From: Catellatospora vulcania
Lineage (GTDB): Bacteria > Actinomycetota > Actinomycetes > Mycobacteriales > Micromonosporaceae
Direction of reading: 5' to 3'
Length of the DNA: 64,000 nt
NCBI RefSeq assembly: GCF_009720385.1
Contig: NZ_ML769305.1
Location: forward strand, 1 to 64,000
Below, one piece after another: positions 11,060 through 20,591 of the stretch. Made by a program: the position numbers and the translations under genes. The notes beneath the pieces are model-generated. The model searched no databases. It was not told where the DNA came from and worked only from the letters and a program-made list of their open reading frames with translations. Within the stretch, counting starts at the first letter, position 1. Each line of letters opens with the position of its first letter.

Positions 11060-12073
11060 TCACGGTGCGACTCCGAAGACAGACAGGCCGGAGGTCTCCG
11101 GCAGGTCGAACATGATGTTGGCGCACTGCACGGCCTGCGCCGCGGCGCCCTTGCCGAGGTTGTCGATCGCGCTGACCACGATGATCCGGCCGCTGTCGAC
11201 ATCCACGGTGGCCTGCAGGTGTGCCGCAGCCGAACCCAGCGTGGCGGCCGTGTGCGGCCACGCTCCCTCGGGCAGCAGGTGCACCAGCGGCTCGTCGCCG
11301 TACGCGTCGGCGAGCACAGCCCGCACCACGCCCGCGGTGATGTCGCAGTTGGTGGGCTTGGCGGTGACCGTGGCCAGGATGCCGCGCGGCATCGGCGCGA
11401 GCACCGGGGTGAACGACAGGCTCGCCGCGCCGGTGGCCTGCTTGATCTCCGGCACGTGCTGGTGCGCGCCCACCTTGTACGGGCTGAGGTCCCCCATCAC
11501 CTCGCTGCCCAGCAGGTGCACTTTGGCCGACTTGCCCGCGCCGGAGGTGCCGGAGGCGGCGACCACGACCACGTCGTCGGGCTCGGCCAGGCCGCTGTGC
11601 AGCAGCGGCGCGAGCGCGAGCGTGGTGGCGACGGCGTAGCAGCCGGTGGCGGCGACCCGGGACGAAGCGGCGATCAGCTCGCGCTGGCCGGGCAGCTCGG
11701 GCAGGCCGTAGGTCCACGCCCCGGCGTGCTCGCCGCCGTAGTAGCGGGTCCACGCCGCGGCGTCGTGCAGCCGGTGGTCCGCGCCCAGGTCGACGACCTT
11801 CGCCGCGGTGGGCAGGCCCGCTGCGACCGCGCCGGACTCGCCGTGCGGCAGGGCCAGGAAGACCAGGTCCGCGTCGGCGAAGACCTCGGGCGTAGTCTCG
11901 GCGAGGGTCAGGTCCAGTCCGGTGAGGTGCGGATGCACCGCCGCGACGGGCTTGCCGGCCTGGCTGTGGGCTGTGGCTGCGACGAGTTCGAACTCGGGGT
12001 GCCCGGCGATGAGGCGTAGCAGCTCGCCGCCTGCGTACCCGCTGGCCCCGGCGATGCCGATCCGGATTCCCAT
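11060..12073 (-). CDS. argC: N-acetyl-gamma-glutamyl-phosphate reductase
   Basis: NADPH-dependent reduction of N-acetylglutamyl phosphate to the semialdehyde. 337 aa. Rossmann start RIGIAGASGYAGGELLRL (res. 3-20); the catalytic Cys is in VAATGCYAVAT (near 143-153). ATG 12073 has an excellent GGAGGTAG ribosome-binding site just upstream. It is the first gene of the arg operon; two ARG-box-like palindromes lie upstream. Confidence 0.97.
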   Translation of the reverse strand: MGIRIGIAGASGYAGGELLRLIAGHPEFELVAATAHSQAGKPVAAVHPHLTGLDLTLAETTPEVFADADLVFLALPHGESGAVAAGLPTAAKVVDLGADHRLHDAAAWTRYYGGEHAGAWTYGLPELPGQRELIAASSRVAATGCYAVATTLALAPLLHSGLAEPDDVVVVAASGTSGAGKSAKVHLLGSEVMGDLSPYKVGAHQHVPEIKQATGAASLSFTPVLAPMPRGILATVTAKPTNCDITAGVVRAVLADAYGDEPLVHLLPEGAWPHTAATLGSAAAHLQATVDVDSGRIIVVSAIDNLGKGAAAQAVQCANIMFDLPETSGLSVFGVAP

Positions 12074-12082
12074 ACCTACCTC

Positions 12083-12096
12083 CGCATAAACATTCG
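12083..12096. promoter_or_regulatory. ARG-box-like ArgR operator (proximal)
   Basis: On the minus strand CGAATGTTTATGCG, close to the arginine-operator pattern of paired TGAAT/TGCAT half-sites around an AT-rich centre. It sits just before the argC ribosome-binding site. Its centre is 33 bp (about three helical turns) from the second candidate. Confidence 0.5.
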
Positions 12097-12115
12097 CCAT
12101 GAGCATACGACCCGG

Positions 12116-12129
12116 TGCATGTTCATGCA
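12116..12129. promoter_or_regulatory. ARG-box-like ArgR operator (distal)
   Basis: TGCATGTTCATGCA has two perfect 6-bp inverted half-sites (TGCATG/CATGCA) matching ArgR half-sites. With the site at 12083-12096 it would form a tandem operator for the ArgR encoded at 6180. Assignment is by motif only. Confidence 0.5.
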
Positions 12130-12142
12130 AATGAGGCCCGCG

Positions 12143-12394
12143 TCACTCATCGGGGAAACCCGTGATCACCTCGTAGAACCGGGTGCACGCGGAGGACTCG
12201 CTGCGGAAGGCCTCGCGCACCTCGTACACCCCGCGCTCGTAGGAGCCGATCTCCCAGCGGTCCCCCGCCGGGCGCAGGAACCAGAAGTCGGTGGGGATCG
12301 GCACGTGCTCGTGCACGCCCGGCACCTGGAAGGACTCCGGCGGCTGCCCCGCTTCGAGCAGCGCGGTGACGAGCACGTGCCGATCCGGGATCAC
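12143..12394 (-). CDS. Small protein overlapping the TNT toxin gene; possible immunity factor
   Basis: An 83-aa cytoplasmic-looking protein (no signal peptide, no membrane segment), rich in Glu and aromatic residues (TDFWFLRPAGDRWEIGSYER). The GTG start overlaps the TNT gene stop by GTGA, so the two are translationally coupled. I do not recognise a family. NAD-degrading TNT toxins need a cytosolic inhibitor (IFT in M. tuberculosis, roughly twice this size), and a coupled small gene immediately downstream is the expected place. Immunity is inference from context. It ends about 70 bp from the argC start. Confidence 0.6.
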   Translation of the reverse strand: MIPDRHVLVTALLEAGQPPESFQVPGVHEHVPIPTDFWFLRPAGDRWEIGSYERGVYEVREAFRSESSACTRFYEVITGFPDE

Positions 12395-13071
12395 CCGCGC
12401 ACCGCCGGCATCTCCTCGACCAGGTAGCCGTGGTCCAGCAGCCAGGTCACGCTCAGCTGCGTGCCCGCCTCGGGCAGGTAGGAAGACATCAGCTTGTACT
12501 GCATACCCAGGCCGGGCTGGCCGAACCAGGGGGCGGTCATGCCCGCGTCCACGGTGAACCCCTTGGCCACGCAGTACACGTGATAGTTGGCCTGCGGCGC
12601 GCCCTGCGGGGTGTTCAGGTTCTGCGGCGGCAGCGCCCGGTCGGCGTACGGCGTGCGCACCGGGGCCAGGAAGGAGCCGCCCGCGAAGCCGAAGCGGTCG
12701 AGCCGGGCGCCCACGGTGAGCTCCAGCGGGTTGCGGTCGACCATGTCGCCGTGGCTCATGAAGCCGTCGTTGGGCGGGTAGACCCAGCTCGCGCCGTCGC
12801 GGAACTGCGCTACGAAGTCGGCCTCGGGCAGCGCGCCGAAGCGCTGATAGCCGTGCAGCAGCGGGCCGACCACGCCGGAGCGCGGCAGCGGCTTCGGGCC
12901 GAGCTCCGGGCGGGCCGGGTCGAAGAAGACCTGGGTGGCCGGAGCGATCGCGGGCGTGCCGGGACGGCATTCGCCGCGCCCGTAGCCGAGAGTGGCCGAC
13001 GCTTCGACGGCTGGGGCGAGCGGGACGAGCATCGCCGCGGCGAGCGCGGCGACCAGGAGACGGATTTTCAC
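12391..13071 (-). CDS. Secreted TNT-domain protein (putative NAD+ glycohydrolase)
   Basis: A 226-aa protein with a Sec signal (KIRLLVAALAAAMLVPLAP, cleavage near residue 26) followed by a TNT (tuberculosis necrotizing toxin) domain at about 72-218. Visible family features: WVYPPNDGF (96-104), GARLDRFG (121-128) with the predicted NAD-contacting Arg, FLAPVRTPYADRALPP (134-149) and YHVYCV (163-168). A Gln at 191 is a candidate for the catalytic Gln of M. tuberculosis TNT. No WXG100 or channel domain is present, unlike CpnT, so this is a stand-alone secreted form. The GTG at 13071 is the only start that gives an intact signal peptide. It is divergent from an ArsR regulator; an inverted repeat abuts its start. 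Confidence 0.8.
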   Translation of the reverse strand: MKIRLLVAALAAAMLVPLAPAVEASATLGYGRGECRPGTPAIAPATQVFFDPARPELGPKPLPRSGVVGPLLHGYQRFGALPEADFVAQFRDGASWVYPPNDGFMSHGDMVDRNPLELTVGARLDRFGFAGGSFLAPVRTPYADRALPPQNLNTPQGAPQANYHVYCVAKGFTVDAGMTAPWFGQPGLGMQYKLMSSYLPEAGTQLSVTWLLDHGYLVEEMPAVRG

Positions 13072-13077
13072 AAAACC

Positions 13078-13113
13078 CCCGTTAGTGAACCAATAGGCGT
13101 GATCACTAACGGG
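13078..13113. promoter_or_regulatory. Inverted repeat between TNT gene and ArsR regulator
   Basis: Perfect 11-bp arms CCCGTTAGTGA (13078-13088) and TCACTAACGGG (13103-13113), 14-bp centre. It lies 7 bp upstream of the TNT start and about 68 bp upstream of the regulator start, so it could be an operator shared by both. Related direct repeats ACTCCCCAA occur at 13143-13151 and 13171-13179, just before the regulator gene. Confidence 0.55.
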
Positions 13114-13180
13114 CGGGAGGGCGTCGGGGTTGCTCTCGGCGTACTCCCCAAGAAACGTTTGGTGGTCTACACTCCCCAAC

Positions 13181-13801
13181 ATGTCTTTGGGAGATGAGCG
13201 CCCGGCGCCGCAGCGCGGCCGCACGGTCACCGGCGACCTGCGCGCCCTGGCCCACCCGATCCGGCTGCGCATCCTGTCGCTGCTCACCGGCGCGGAGATG
13301 AACGCCGCCGAGGTAGCCCGCGAGCTCGGCATCACCCACGCCAACGCCAGCTACCACCTGCGCCTGCTGCTCAACGCCGACTCGATCGAGGTCGCCGGGG
13401 AGGAGAAGATCCGCGGCGGGCAGGCCAAGCGCTACCGGTACGACGTCAACAAGGCGTTCGCCCCGCCCGGCGACCGGCCGCACCCGCGGGCCGACGAGGT
13501 CCAGATCGTGTACGCCGCACTCGCCGCCGAACTCCAGCGGCGCGCCCGCGCGATCGTCACCGGCCCCGACTCCGTCGGCACCCTCACCGACGCCGAACTC
13601 TGGGTCGACCTCGACGAGTGGAAGGGCATCCGCGACCGGATCGCCGAGGCCAGCGAGCACATGCACCGGATCGCCCAGCGCCCGCACACCCCCGGCACGG
13701 TGCGTGTCAGCGCCACCATCGCCCTGTTCCGTCTGCAGGACGAGGCCCGCTCCACGAGCGGACCCCTCACCCCCGCCCCGCACCCCCAGGAGACGGCATG
13801 A
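13181..13801 (+). CDS. ArsR-family transcriptional regulator
   Basis: A 206-aa protein. The winged helix is at residues ~14-85: LRALAHPIRLRILSLLTG, then the recognition helix region AAEVARELGITHANASYHLR. The C-terminal half (ELWVDLDEWKGIRDRIAEA) is longer than classical metal-sensing ArsR proteins and lacks a Cys metal site, so a different ligand is likely. It overlaps the exporter gene by ATGA and so probably controls it, a common regulator-exporter pair. ATG 13181 was chosen because it directly precedes SLGDERPAP and the HTH; the two ACTCCCCAA repeats just upstream are candidate autoregulatory sites. Confidence 0.88.
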   Translation: MSLGDERPAPQRGRTVTGDLRALAHPIRLRILSLLTGAEMNAAEVARELGITHANASYHLRLLLNADSIEVAGEEKIRGGQAKRYRYDVNKAFAPPGDRPHPRADEVQIVYAALAAELQRRARAIVTGPDSVGTLTDAELWVDLDEWKGIRDRIAEASEHMHRIAQRPHTPGTVRVSATIALFRLQDEARSTSGPLTPAPHPQETA

Positions 13802-15066
13802 CCACCTTCCGCGACTCGCTCGCGCCGCTGCGCCACGCCCCGTTCCGCCACCTGGTCACCGGGCGGGTCGTCAGCCTGCTCGGCAACGCCGTGGCGCCCA
13901 TCGCGCTGGCCTTCGCCGTGCTCGACCTGACCCGCTCCCCTGTCGCCCTGGGCCTGGTCGTCGGAGCCCGGTCGCTGACCAACGTGCTGTTCGTGCTCTT
14001 CGGCGGCGTGCTCGCCGACCGGCTCCCCCGGCACCTGGTCATGGTCGGATCCGGCGTGCTGGCCGCGCTCACCCAGGCCGCCGTCGCCGCGCTGGTGCTC
14101 ACCGGCACCGCGACCATCCCCCTGCTCATCGGGCTCAGCGCCGTCAACGGCATGGTCAGCGCCATCGCCATGCCCGCGACCGCCGCCCTGGTGCCGCAGA
14201 CCGTGCCCGCCCACCTGCTCACCCCCGCCAACGCCCTCAACCGGCTCGGCGGCAACACCGCCATGATCGCGGGAGCGTCGCTGGGCGGCGTGCTCGTCGC
14301 CGCCGTCGGCCCCGGCTGGGGCCTGGCCGCCGACGCCGCCACCTTCGCGCTGAGCGCGCTCGCCTTCGCGCTGGTCCGCGTGCCCGACGTGCGCGACCGC
14401 GGCACGCCGCGCGACAGCACGCTGCACGAGCTGCGCGTGGGCTGGACCGAGTTCGTCTCGCGCAGCTGGGTCTGGTCGGTGGTGCTCGCGTTCATGTTCA
14501 TCAACGCGGCGCACTCCGGCGGTATGAACGTGCTCGGTCCCACCGTCGCCGACGCCACCATCGGCCGTTCCGGCTGGGGCACCGTGCTGGCCGTGCACAC
14601 CGCCGGCATGGTCGCCGGGGCCGTGCTGGCGCTGCGGCTGCGCCTGCGCCGGCCGCTGCTGGTCGGCTGCGTCAGCATGCTCGGCTTCGTGGTGCCGATG
14701 GTCGCCCTGGCCGAACTGCCCTACCTGCCGGTGCTGATGGCCGCCGGGTTCCTCGCCGGGGTCGCCGCCGAGCAGTTCGCCATCGCCTGGGACTCCTCGC
14801 TGCAGCGGCACGTGCCCGCCGACCGGCTCGCCCGGGTGTACTCGTACGACATGCTCGGCTCGTTCCTGGCCATCCCGGTCGGGCAGGTCGCCGCGGGTCC
14901 GCTGGCCGCGTGGATCGGCACCCGCAACGCGCTGCTGTGCGCGGCGGCGGTGATGGTGCTCGCGGTGGCCGGCATGCTCACCAACCGCGGCGTACGCCAC
15001 CTGCGCGCCGACACCCCGGTCACGCCGGCCGCCGTGGCCCGCGAACCCGCCCCGGTCGCCGCCTGA
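13798..15066 (+). CDS. MFS transporter (DHA3-type exporter)
   Basis: A 422-aa integral membrane protein with about 12 hydrophobic segments. The N-terminal half has RNLVTGRVVSLLG-like entry (FRHLVTGRVVSLLGNA, res. ~16-31) and the loop GGVLADRLPRHLVM (~73-86), the cytoplasmic D-R-L-P-R loop typical of DHA3 antiporters. NALNRLGGNTAMIAGASLGG (~142-161) is another family hallmark. Substrate unknown; likely drug or metabolite efflux. Coupled to the ArsR regulator upstream. Confidence 0.9.
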   Translation: MTTFRDSLAPLRHAPFRHLVTGRVVSLLGNAVAPIALAFAVLDLTRSPVALGLVVGARSLTNVLFVLFGGVLADRLPRHLVMVGSGVLAALTQAAVAALVLTGTATIPLLIGLSAVNGMVSAIAMPATAALVPQTVPAHLLTPANALNRLGGNTAMIAGASLGGVLVAAVGPGWGLAADAATFALSALAFALVRVPDVRDRGTPRDSTLHELRVGWTEFVSRSWVWSVVLAFMFINAAHSGGMNVLGPTVADATIGRSGWGTVLAVHTAGMVAGAVLALRLRLRRPLLVGCVSMLGFVVPMVALAELPYLPVLMAAGFLAGVAAEQFAIAWDSSLQRHVPADRLARVYSYDMLGSFLAIPVGQVAAGPLAAWIGTRNALLCAAAVMVLAVAGMLTNRGVRHLRADTPVTPAAVAREPAPVAA

Positions 15067-15111
15067 CCCGACCCGCCCGGCCCATGCGCGGCGCGTGCCA
15101 CGCGCGCGGCG

Positions 15112-15192
15112 CAAGATCCGCCGAGTTGCCTGGCAGGTGGGCGAATGCGGGCTCAAGATACGCACAGATGCCAGGCAAGTCCGGCGATCTTG
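15112..15192. repeat. Palindrome E with AAGATC/GATCTT ends
   Basis: Imperfect inverted repeat with 24-bp arms (15112-15135 and 15169-15192) around a 33-nt centre. Ends are CAAGATC and GATCTTG; the inner arm is GTTGCCTGGCA. It lies between the convergent ends of the exporter gene (15066) and the reductase gene (15245). The interior is unrelated to the other AAGATC-ended palindromes. Confidence 0.8.
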
Positions 15193-15244
15193 GACCGCCC
15201 GCCCGCCCGGAGCGGCGAGTGGCGCTCGACGCGGCGGATCGAGG

Positions 15245-15958
15245 TCAGCGCGTACGGGTGTGGCGGAGGAAGAGGTGGGTGCCGTCCGTGAGGACGTGGG
15301 CGGGATGCATGCGGCGGGGGGCCGCGGGCGGCCCGGAGACGATGCGGACGGAACCCGGGCCGGCCAGGGTCGGGCTTACGGTGAGGCAGAGTTCGTCGAC
15401 GAGGTCGGCGGTGACCAGGCTGCCGAGCAGGTGCGGGCCGCCCTCGCAGAGGATCTGGGGCAGGCCGCGGGCGGCCAGTTCGGCCACCATGACCGCGGGG
15501 TCGACCGAGGAGTCGCCGCAGTCGATCACCTCGGCGGCGTCGGGGTAGGCGTGCGGCGCGGAGGTGTACGTGATGACGATCGGCCGGGCGGGCGGGTCGG
15601 CGAAGAACTTCTCCGGGATGTCGCCGCCGCGGGTCACCACGGCGAACCGCGGGTGCGGGGTGAGCCCGTGCGCCACCCGCCAGGCCTGGGCCGCGTCGTC
15701 GAGCAGGGTCGCGCCGTACCCCTCGGCCCGGATCGTGCCCGCGCCGACCACGACCACGTCGGCTTGCATCCGCAGCCGCTTCATCAGGTCCTGGTCGGCG
15801 GGGCTGCCCAGCGACCCGGAGCGGCCCTCCAGGGTCGCCGCCCCGTCCAGCGAGGTGATCATGTTGGCCCGCAGCAGCGTGCCGTTCCCGCGCGGATACG
15901 CGGCGAGCAGCTCGTCGTCGGACAGCTCACCGGCGGGTTCGGGCGACAGCCTGCGCAT
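15245..15958 (-). CDS. Pyrimidine-reductase-like protein (RibD C-terminal family)
   Basis: A 237-aa DHFR-like fold related to the reductase half of RibD. NMITSLDGAATLEGRSGSLG (res. ~32-51), VVVGAGTIRAEGYG (~74-87) and ILCEGGPHLLGSLV (~166-179) are the conserved NADPH and substrate regions. There is no deaminase domain; the full bifunctional RibD is at 29664-30752, so this may act on another substrate. It is 9 bp downstream of the FolP2-type gene and likely co-transcribed with it. Confidence 0.88.
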   Translation of the reverse strand: MRRLSPEPAGELSDDELLAAYPRGNGTLLRANMITSLDGAATLEGRSGSLGSPADQDLMKRLRMQADVVVVGAGTIRAEGYGATLLDDAAQAWRVAHGLTPHPRFAVVTRGGDIPEKFFADPPARPIVITYTSAPHAYPDAAEVIDCGDSSVDPAVMVAELAARGLPQILCEGGPHLLGSLVTADLVDELCLTVSPTLAGPGSVRIVSGPPAAPRRMHPAHVLTDGTHLFLRHTRTR

Positions 15959-15967
15959 ACGCTGACC

Positions 15968-16858
15968 TCACATGTTGTGCACGGTGTAGGCGGGCTGGCG
16001 CCAGCCCAGGATCGCCTCGGTCATGCGGACCGCGTCGACGGACTCGCGCACGTTGTGCATGCGCACGATCCTGGCCCCGAGCATGATCGAGGCCACCGCG
16101 GCGGCGAGGCTGCCGGACAGCCGCTGTCCCTGCGGGCGGTCCAGCGTCTCGCCGACGAAGTCCTTGTTGGACACCGCGGCCAGCATCGGGTACCCGACCG
16201 CGGCGATCTCCGGCAGCCGCCGGGTCAGTTCCAGGGTGTGGAACGTGTTCTTGTTCAGGTCGTGACCGGGGTCGATGACGATCTGCTCCGGGCGTACGCC
16301 CCGCTCCAGCGCGACCGCGACCCGTGACCGCAGGAAGTCCGCGATCTCGCCCGCCACGTCGGCGTACTGCGGGCGCGGGAAGTGCGTGCGCGGCTTCGCC
16401 CGGCTGTGCGTGACGATCAGCTGGGTGTGCGGGTGCGACGCGACCAGGTCGGCCAGCGCGAGGTCGTGCAGGCCGGTGGTGTCGTTGACGACGTGCGCCC
16501 CCGCGTCCAGGCACGCCCGCGCGACGTCGGCCCGGAACGTGTCCACGCTGATCACCAGGTGCGGGTGCCGCTCGACGGTGGCCAGCACCACCGGCAGCAC
16601 CCGCTCCAGCTCGACCTCGGCGGGCACGTCGCCGCCCTCGGGCGAGAACTTCACCCCGCCGATGTCGACCCAGTCCGCGCCGGCGGCGGCCGCGGCATCG
16701 ACTGCCGCGACCGCCGCGTCCAGCGCGTAGGTTGCCCCCTTGTCGTAGAACGAGTCGGGGGTCCGGTTCACCACCGCCATCACCGCGACCTGGCGGTCGA
16801 AGTCGAACTCGCGTCCGGCGATGACCCGCTTCGCAGCGGCGATGTCGGGGACGAACAT
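15968..16858 (-). CDS. folP2: Dihydropteroate-synthase-like protein, FolP2 type
   Basis: A 296-aa TIM-barrel protein of the pterin-binding family. MAVVNRTPDSFYDKGA (res. ~29-44) is characteristic of the actinobacterial FolP2 branch. The sulfonamide-target loop of true DHPS (GESTRPG-like) is replaced by GGVKFSPEGG (~67-76). NKNTFHTLELTRR and SNKDFVGETL also match mycobacterial FolP2, for which DHPS activity has not been supported. A function in folate synthesis should therefore not be assumed. The ATG shares its A with the pheT stop (TGATG). Confidence 0.85.
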   Translation of the reverse strand: MFVPDIAAAKRVIAGREFDFDRQVAVMAVVNRTPDSFYDKGATYALDAAVAAVDAAAAAGADWVDIGGVKFSPEGGDVPAEVELERVLPVVLATVERHPHLVISVDTFRADVARACLDAGAHVVNDTTGLHDLALADLVASHPHTQLIVTHSRAKPRTHFPRPQYADVAGEIADFLRSRVAVALERGVRPEQIVIDPGHDLNKNTFHTLELTRRLPEIAAVGYPMLAAVSNKDFVGETLDRPQGQRLSGSLAAAVASIMLGARIVRMHNVRESVDAVRMTEAILGWRQPAYTVHNM

Positions 16859-19338
16859 CAGGCGCCGCGCAGGACCGCGCCGAAACGCTGCGCCGTGACG
16901 GCCACCGCCGCGTCCCGGGCCGCGACCGCCTCCTCGACGGTCAGGGTCCGGTCCGGCGCGCGGAACGTCAGCTTGTACGCCAGCGAGCGCTGACCAGCCC
17001 CGAGCTGCTCGGACGTGTACACGTCGAACAGCCGCACCGACTCCAGCAGCGGACCGGCCCCCTCTGCCAGGGCCGCCTCGACCTGCGCCGCGGGCACCTC
17101 CGACGCGAGCACCAGGGCCACGTCGATCAGCGCGGGCGGGAACGTCGAGAACACCGGCGGCGGGGTCGGCCCCGGCAGCGGGACCGCGTCCAGGTTCAGC
17201 TCCATCGCGCAGGTGCGCTTGGGCAGGTCCAGGGCGGCGCACACGGCCGGGTGCAGCTCGCCCGCGTACCCGACGACGACACCGTCGACGGAGATCGCGG
17301 CGCACCGCCCCGGGTGCCAGGGCGCCTGCTGGACGGCGGCGACGCCGACCGACGCGTCCGGCACGGCCGAGGCGGCCAGCACGTCACGCGCGGCCTGCAC
17401 CGCGTCCGACCAGGACGCCGCCCGGCCCGGACCCCACCAGCCGGAGCGCTCGAACTCCCCGGCCAGCACCACGGCCACCTGCCACGGCTGCGCGGGGACG
17501 GAGGCGTTCGCCTTCTCCCACAGTGCCGGGTCGGGACGGCCCGCCACACCCATCACCGGCGGCACACCGGCCGACAGGTCGGGCAGGAACACCAGGCCCT
17601 GCTCGAACAGCGCGACGTCGCGCTGGCCGCGGCCGACGTTGCGCTTGAGCGCCGTCAGCAGCGGCGGCAGCAGGCTCGTCCGCATCAGCGGTTCCTCGTC
17701 GGACAGCGGGTTGGCCAGCCGCACCGCGTCGGTGGGCAGCCCGAGCACGGCCAGCGCGTTCGCGGACACGAACGGGTACGACAGCACCTCGACGTAACCC
17801 TGCTCGGCCAGGGCCCGGCCCACCGAGCGCTTACGGCGCTGCGACGGGGTCAGGCCCTTGCCGGGCGGGGCGATCGGCAGCACGCTGGGCACGTTCTCGA
17901 AGCCGTCCAGCCGGACGACCTCCTCGACGAGGTCCGCGGGCTGGCGCAGGTCGGGCCGCCAGGACGGGGTGATCACGTCGACCCGGTCGTCGTACACGGC
18001 CGTGTCGCAGCCCACCTCGGTGAGCAGGTCGCCGATGCGGTCGACGGAGTAGTCCACGCCGATCAGCCGGCCGGGCTCGGTCGCCGCCATCGAGATCATG
18101 GTCGGGTCTCCGGGGTGGTTCAGATCGAGGATCTGCTCGCCCGCCGTGCCGCCGCCGTGCTCGACCAGCAACTGCACCGCGCGCTCGATCGCGACCAGGC
18201 ACAGCTGCCGGTCGACGCCGCGCTCCCAGCGCTTGGCTGCCTCGCTGAACAGCTTGTGCCGCCGCGCCGTGCGCCCGACCATCGTCGGGTCCCAGTGCGC
18301 CGCCTCGAACAGCACGTTCGTCGTGCCGTCGACGACCTCGGAGGTCTGCCCGCCCATCACGGCGGCCAGCGAGATCGGCCCGGTGTCGTCGCAGATCACC
18401 ATGTCCTCGGCGGACAGCACCCGGGCCTGCCCGTCGAGGGTGGTCAGCTTCTCCCCCTCGGCCGCCCGGCGCACCACGAGCCCGCCGGTGATCCGGTCGG
18501 CGTCGAAGGCGTGCATCGGCTGACCGAGTTCGAGCATCACGTAGTTGGTGATGTCGATGGCCAGACCGAGCGTACGCACACCCGCGGTGAGCAGGCGCTT
18601 GGCCATCCAGTCCGGGGTCGGCGCGGACGGGTCGACCCCGCGCACCAGCCGGGCCGCGAACCGGTCGCAGCCCACCGTGTCCTGGATCGTCACCGGCCAG
18701 GCCGGGTCCGCGGTGCCGCCGGGGGCGGGCACGAGACCGGGGTCGGTGAACCGGGCCTTGAACGCGTGCGCCAGCTCGCGCGACAGGCCGCGCACCGACA
18801 TCTGGTATCCGCGGTCGGGCGTGACGGTGACGTGCACCTCGATGTCGTCGAGGCCGACCACCGGGCGCGCGTCGTCGCCCGGCTGCGCCTGCACCGACTC
18901 GGGCAGCACGATGATGCCGTCGTGGTCGCCGGACAGGCCCAGCTCCGCCGCGGAGCAGATCATGCCGTGCGAGTTGCGGCCGTACGTCTTGCGCGCGCCG
19001 ATGGCGAAGCCGCCGGGCAGCACGCCGCCGGGCAGGATCACCACGACCCGGTCGCCCTCGGCGAAGTTGCGGGCGCCGCAGACGATCTCCTGCGGCGCGC
19101 CGCTGCCGTTGGCCTGGCCCACGTCCACGGTGCAGAAGCGGATCGGCTTCTTGAACTCGGTCAGCTCCTCGATGGTCAGCACCTTGCCGACCACCAGCGC
19201 GCCCTGCACCGAGTGGCGCTGGTCCGCGATCTCCTCCACCTCGATGCCGAGGTTGTTCAGCGCGAGGTCGAGATCGGCCTCGGTGAGGTCCGCGGGCAGC
19301 TCGACATGCTCACGCAGCCATGACAGTCCAACCTTCAT
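16858..19338 (-). CDS. pheT: Phenylalanyl-tRNA synthetase beta chain
   Basis: Large subunit of the alpha2-beta2 enzyme, involved in tRNA recognition and editing. 826 aa. Domains in order: N-terminal MKVGLSWLREHVELP, a tRNA-binding (OB) domain around 40-160 (VGKVLTIEELTEFKK, ICSAAELGLSGDHDGI), the B3/B4 editing region, the B5 domain (~400-470), a catalytic-like core and a C-terminal anticodon-binding ferredoxin fold (LFDVYTSEQLGAGQRSLAYK). It starts 2 bp after the pheS stop. Confidence 0.97.
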   Translation of the reverse strand: MKVGLSWLREHVELPADLTEADLDLALNNLGIEVEEIADQRHSVQGALVVGKVLTIEELTEFKKPIRFCTVDVGQANGSGAPQEIVCGARNFAEGDRVVVILPGGVLPGGFAIGARKTYGRNSHGMICSAAELGLSGDHDGIIVLPESVQAQPGDDARPVVGLDDIEVHVTVTPDRGYQMSVRGLSRELAHAFKARFTDPGLVPAPGGTADPAWPVTIQDTVGCDRFAARLVRGVDPSAPTPDWMAKRLLTAGVRTLGLAIDITNYVMLELGQPMHAFDADRITGGLVVRRAAEGEKLTTLDGQARVLSAEDMVICDDTGPISLAAVMGGQTSEVVDGTTNVLFEAAHWDPTMVGRTARRHKLFSEAAKRWERGVDRQLCLVAIERAVQLLVEHGGGTAGEQILDLNHPGDPTMISMAATEPGRLIGVDYSVDRIGDLLTEVGCDTAVYDDRVDVITPSWRPDLRQPADLVEEVVRLDGFENVPSVLPIAPPGKGLTPSQRRKRSVGRALAEQGYVEVLSYPFVSANALAVLGLPTDAVRLANPLSDEEPLMRTSLLPPLLTALKRNVGRGQRDVALFEQGLVFLPDLSAGVPPVMGVAGRPDPALWEKANASVPAQPWQVAVVLAGEFERSGWWGPGRAASWSDAVQAARDVLAASAVPDASVGVAAVQQAPWHPGRCAAISVDGVVVGYAGELHPAVCAALDLPKRTCAMELNLDAVPLPGPTPPPVFSTFPPALIDVALVLASEVPAAQVEAALAEGAGPLLESVRLFDVYTSEQLGAGQRSLAYKLTFRAPDRTLTVEEAVAARDAAVAVTAQRFGAVLRGA

Positions 19339-19340
19339 GG

Positions 19341-20456
<1,116 letters not shown>

Positions 20457-20540
20457 TCAGTCTAGGCGTAGGGCCAGGACGGGCACGCGCGGCTTCGCCG
20501 CCGCCCACCGGTGCGACCTGAGAGGAAGAGCTGAGCGCAG

Positions 20541-20591
20541 TCAGTTCCGCCGCCCGCCACCGGCGGGCTGGCTAAAGGAACGGCGCTTCAT
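20541..20591 (-). CDS. Candidate 16-aa leader peptide upstream of pheS
   Basis: ATG at 20591 is preceded by a good GAGAGGTGA ribosome-binding site and opens a 17-codon frame ending TGA at 20541, encoding MKRRSFSQPAGGGRRN. A CCCGCC/GGCGGG hairpin lies inside the frame. Another GC-rich hairpin (GGGC-GCGGC, about 20488-20516) lies between it and pheS. The arrangement recalls attenuation leaders, but only one Phe codon is present, so classical Phe-codon stalling is not supported. Existence is inferred from start site and position only. Confidence 0.4.
   Translation of the reverse strand: MKRRSFSQPAGGGRRN

Noticed and set aside
13106..15165. Long minus-strand frames across the ArsR-MFS genes
   Set aside because: Low-complexity His/Gly/Arg composition typical of antisense frames in GC-rich DNA; no homology.
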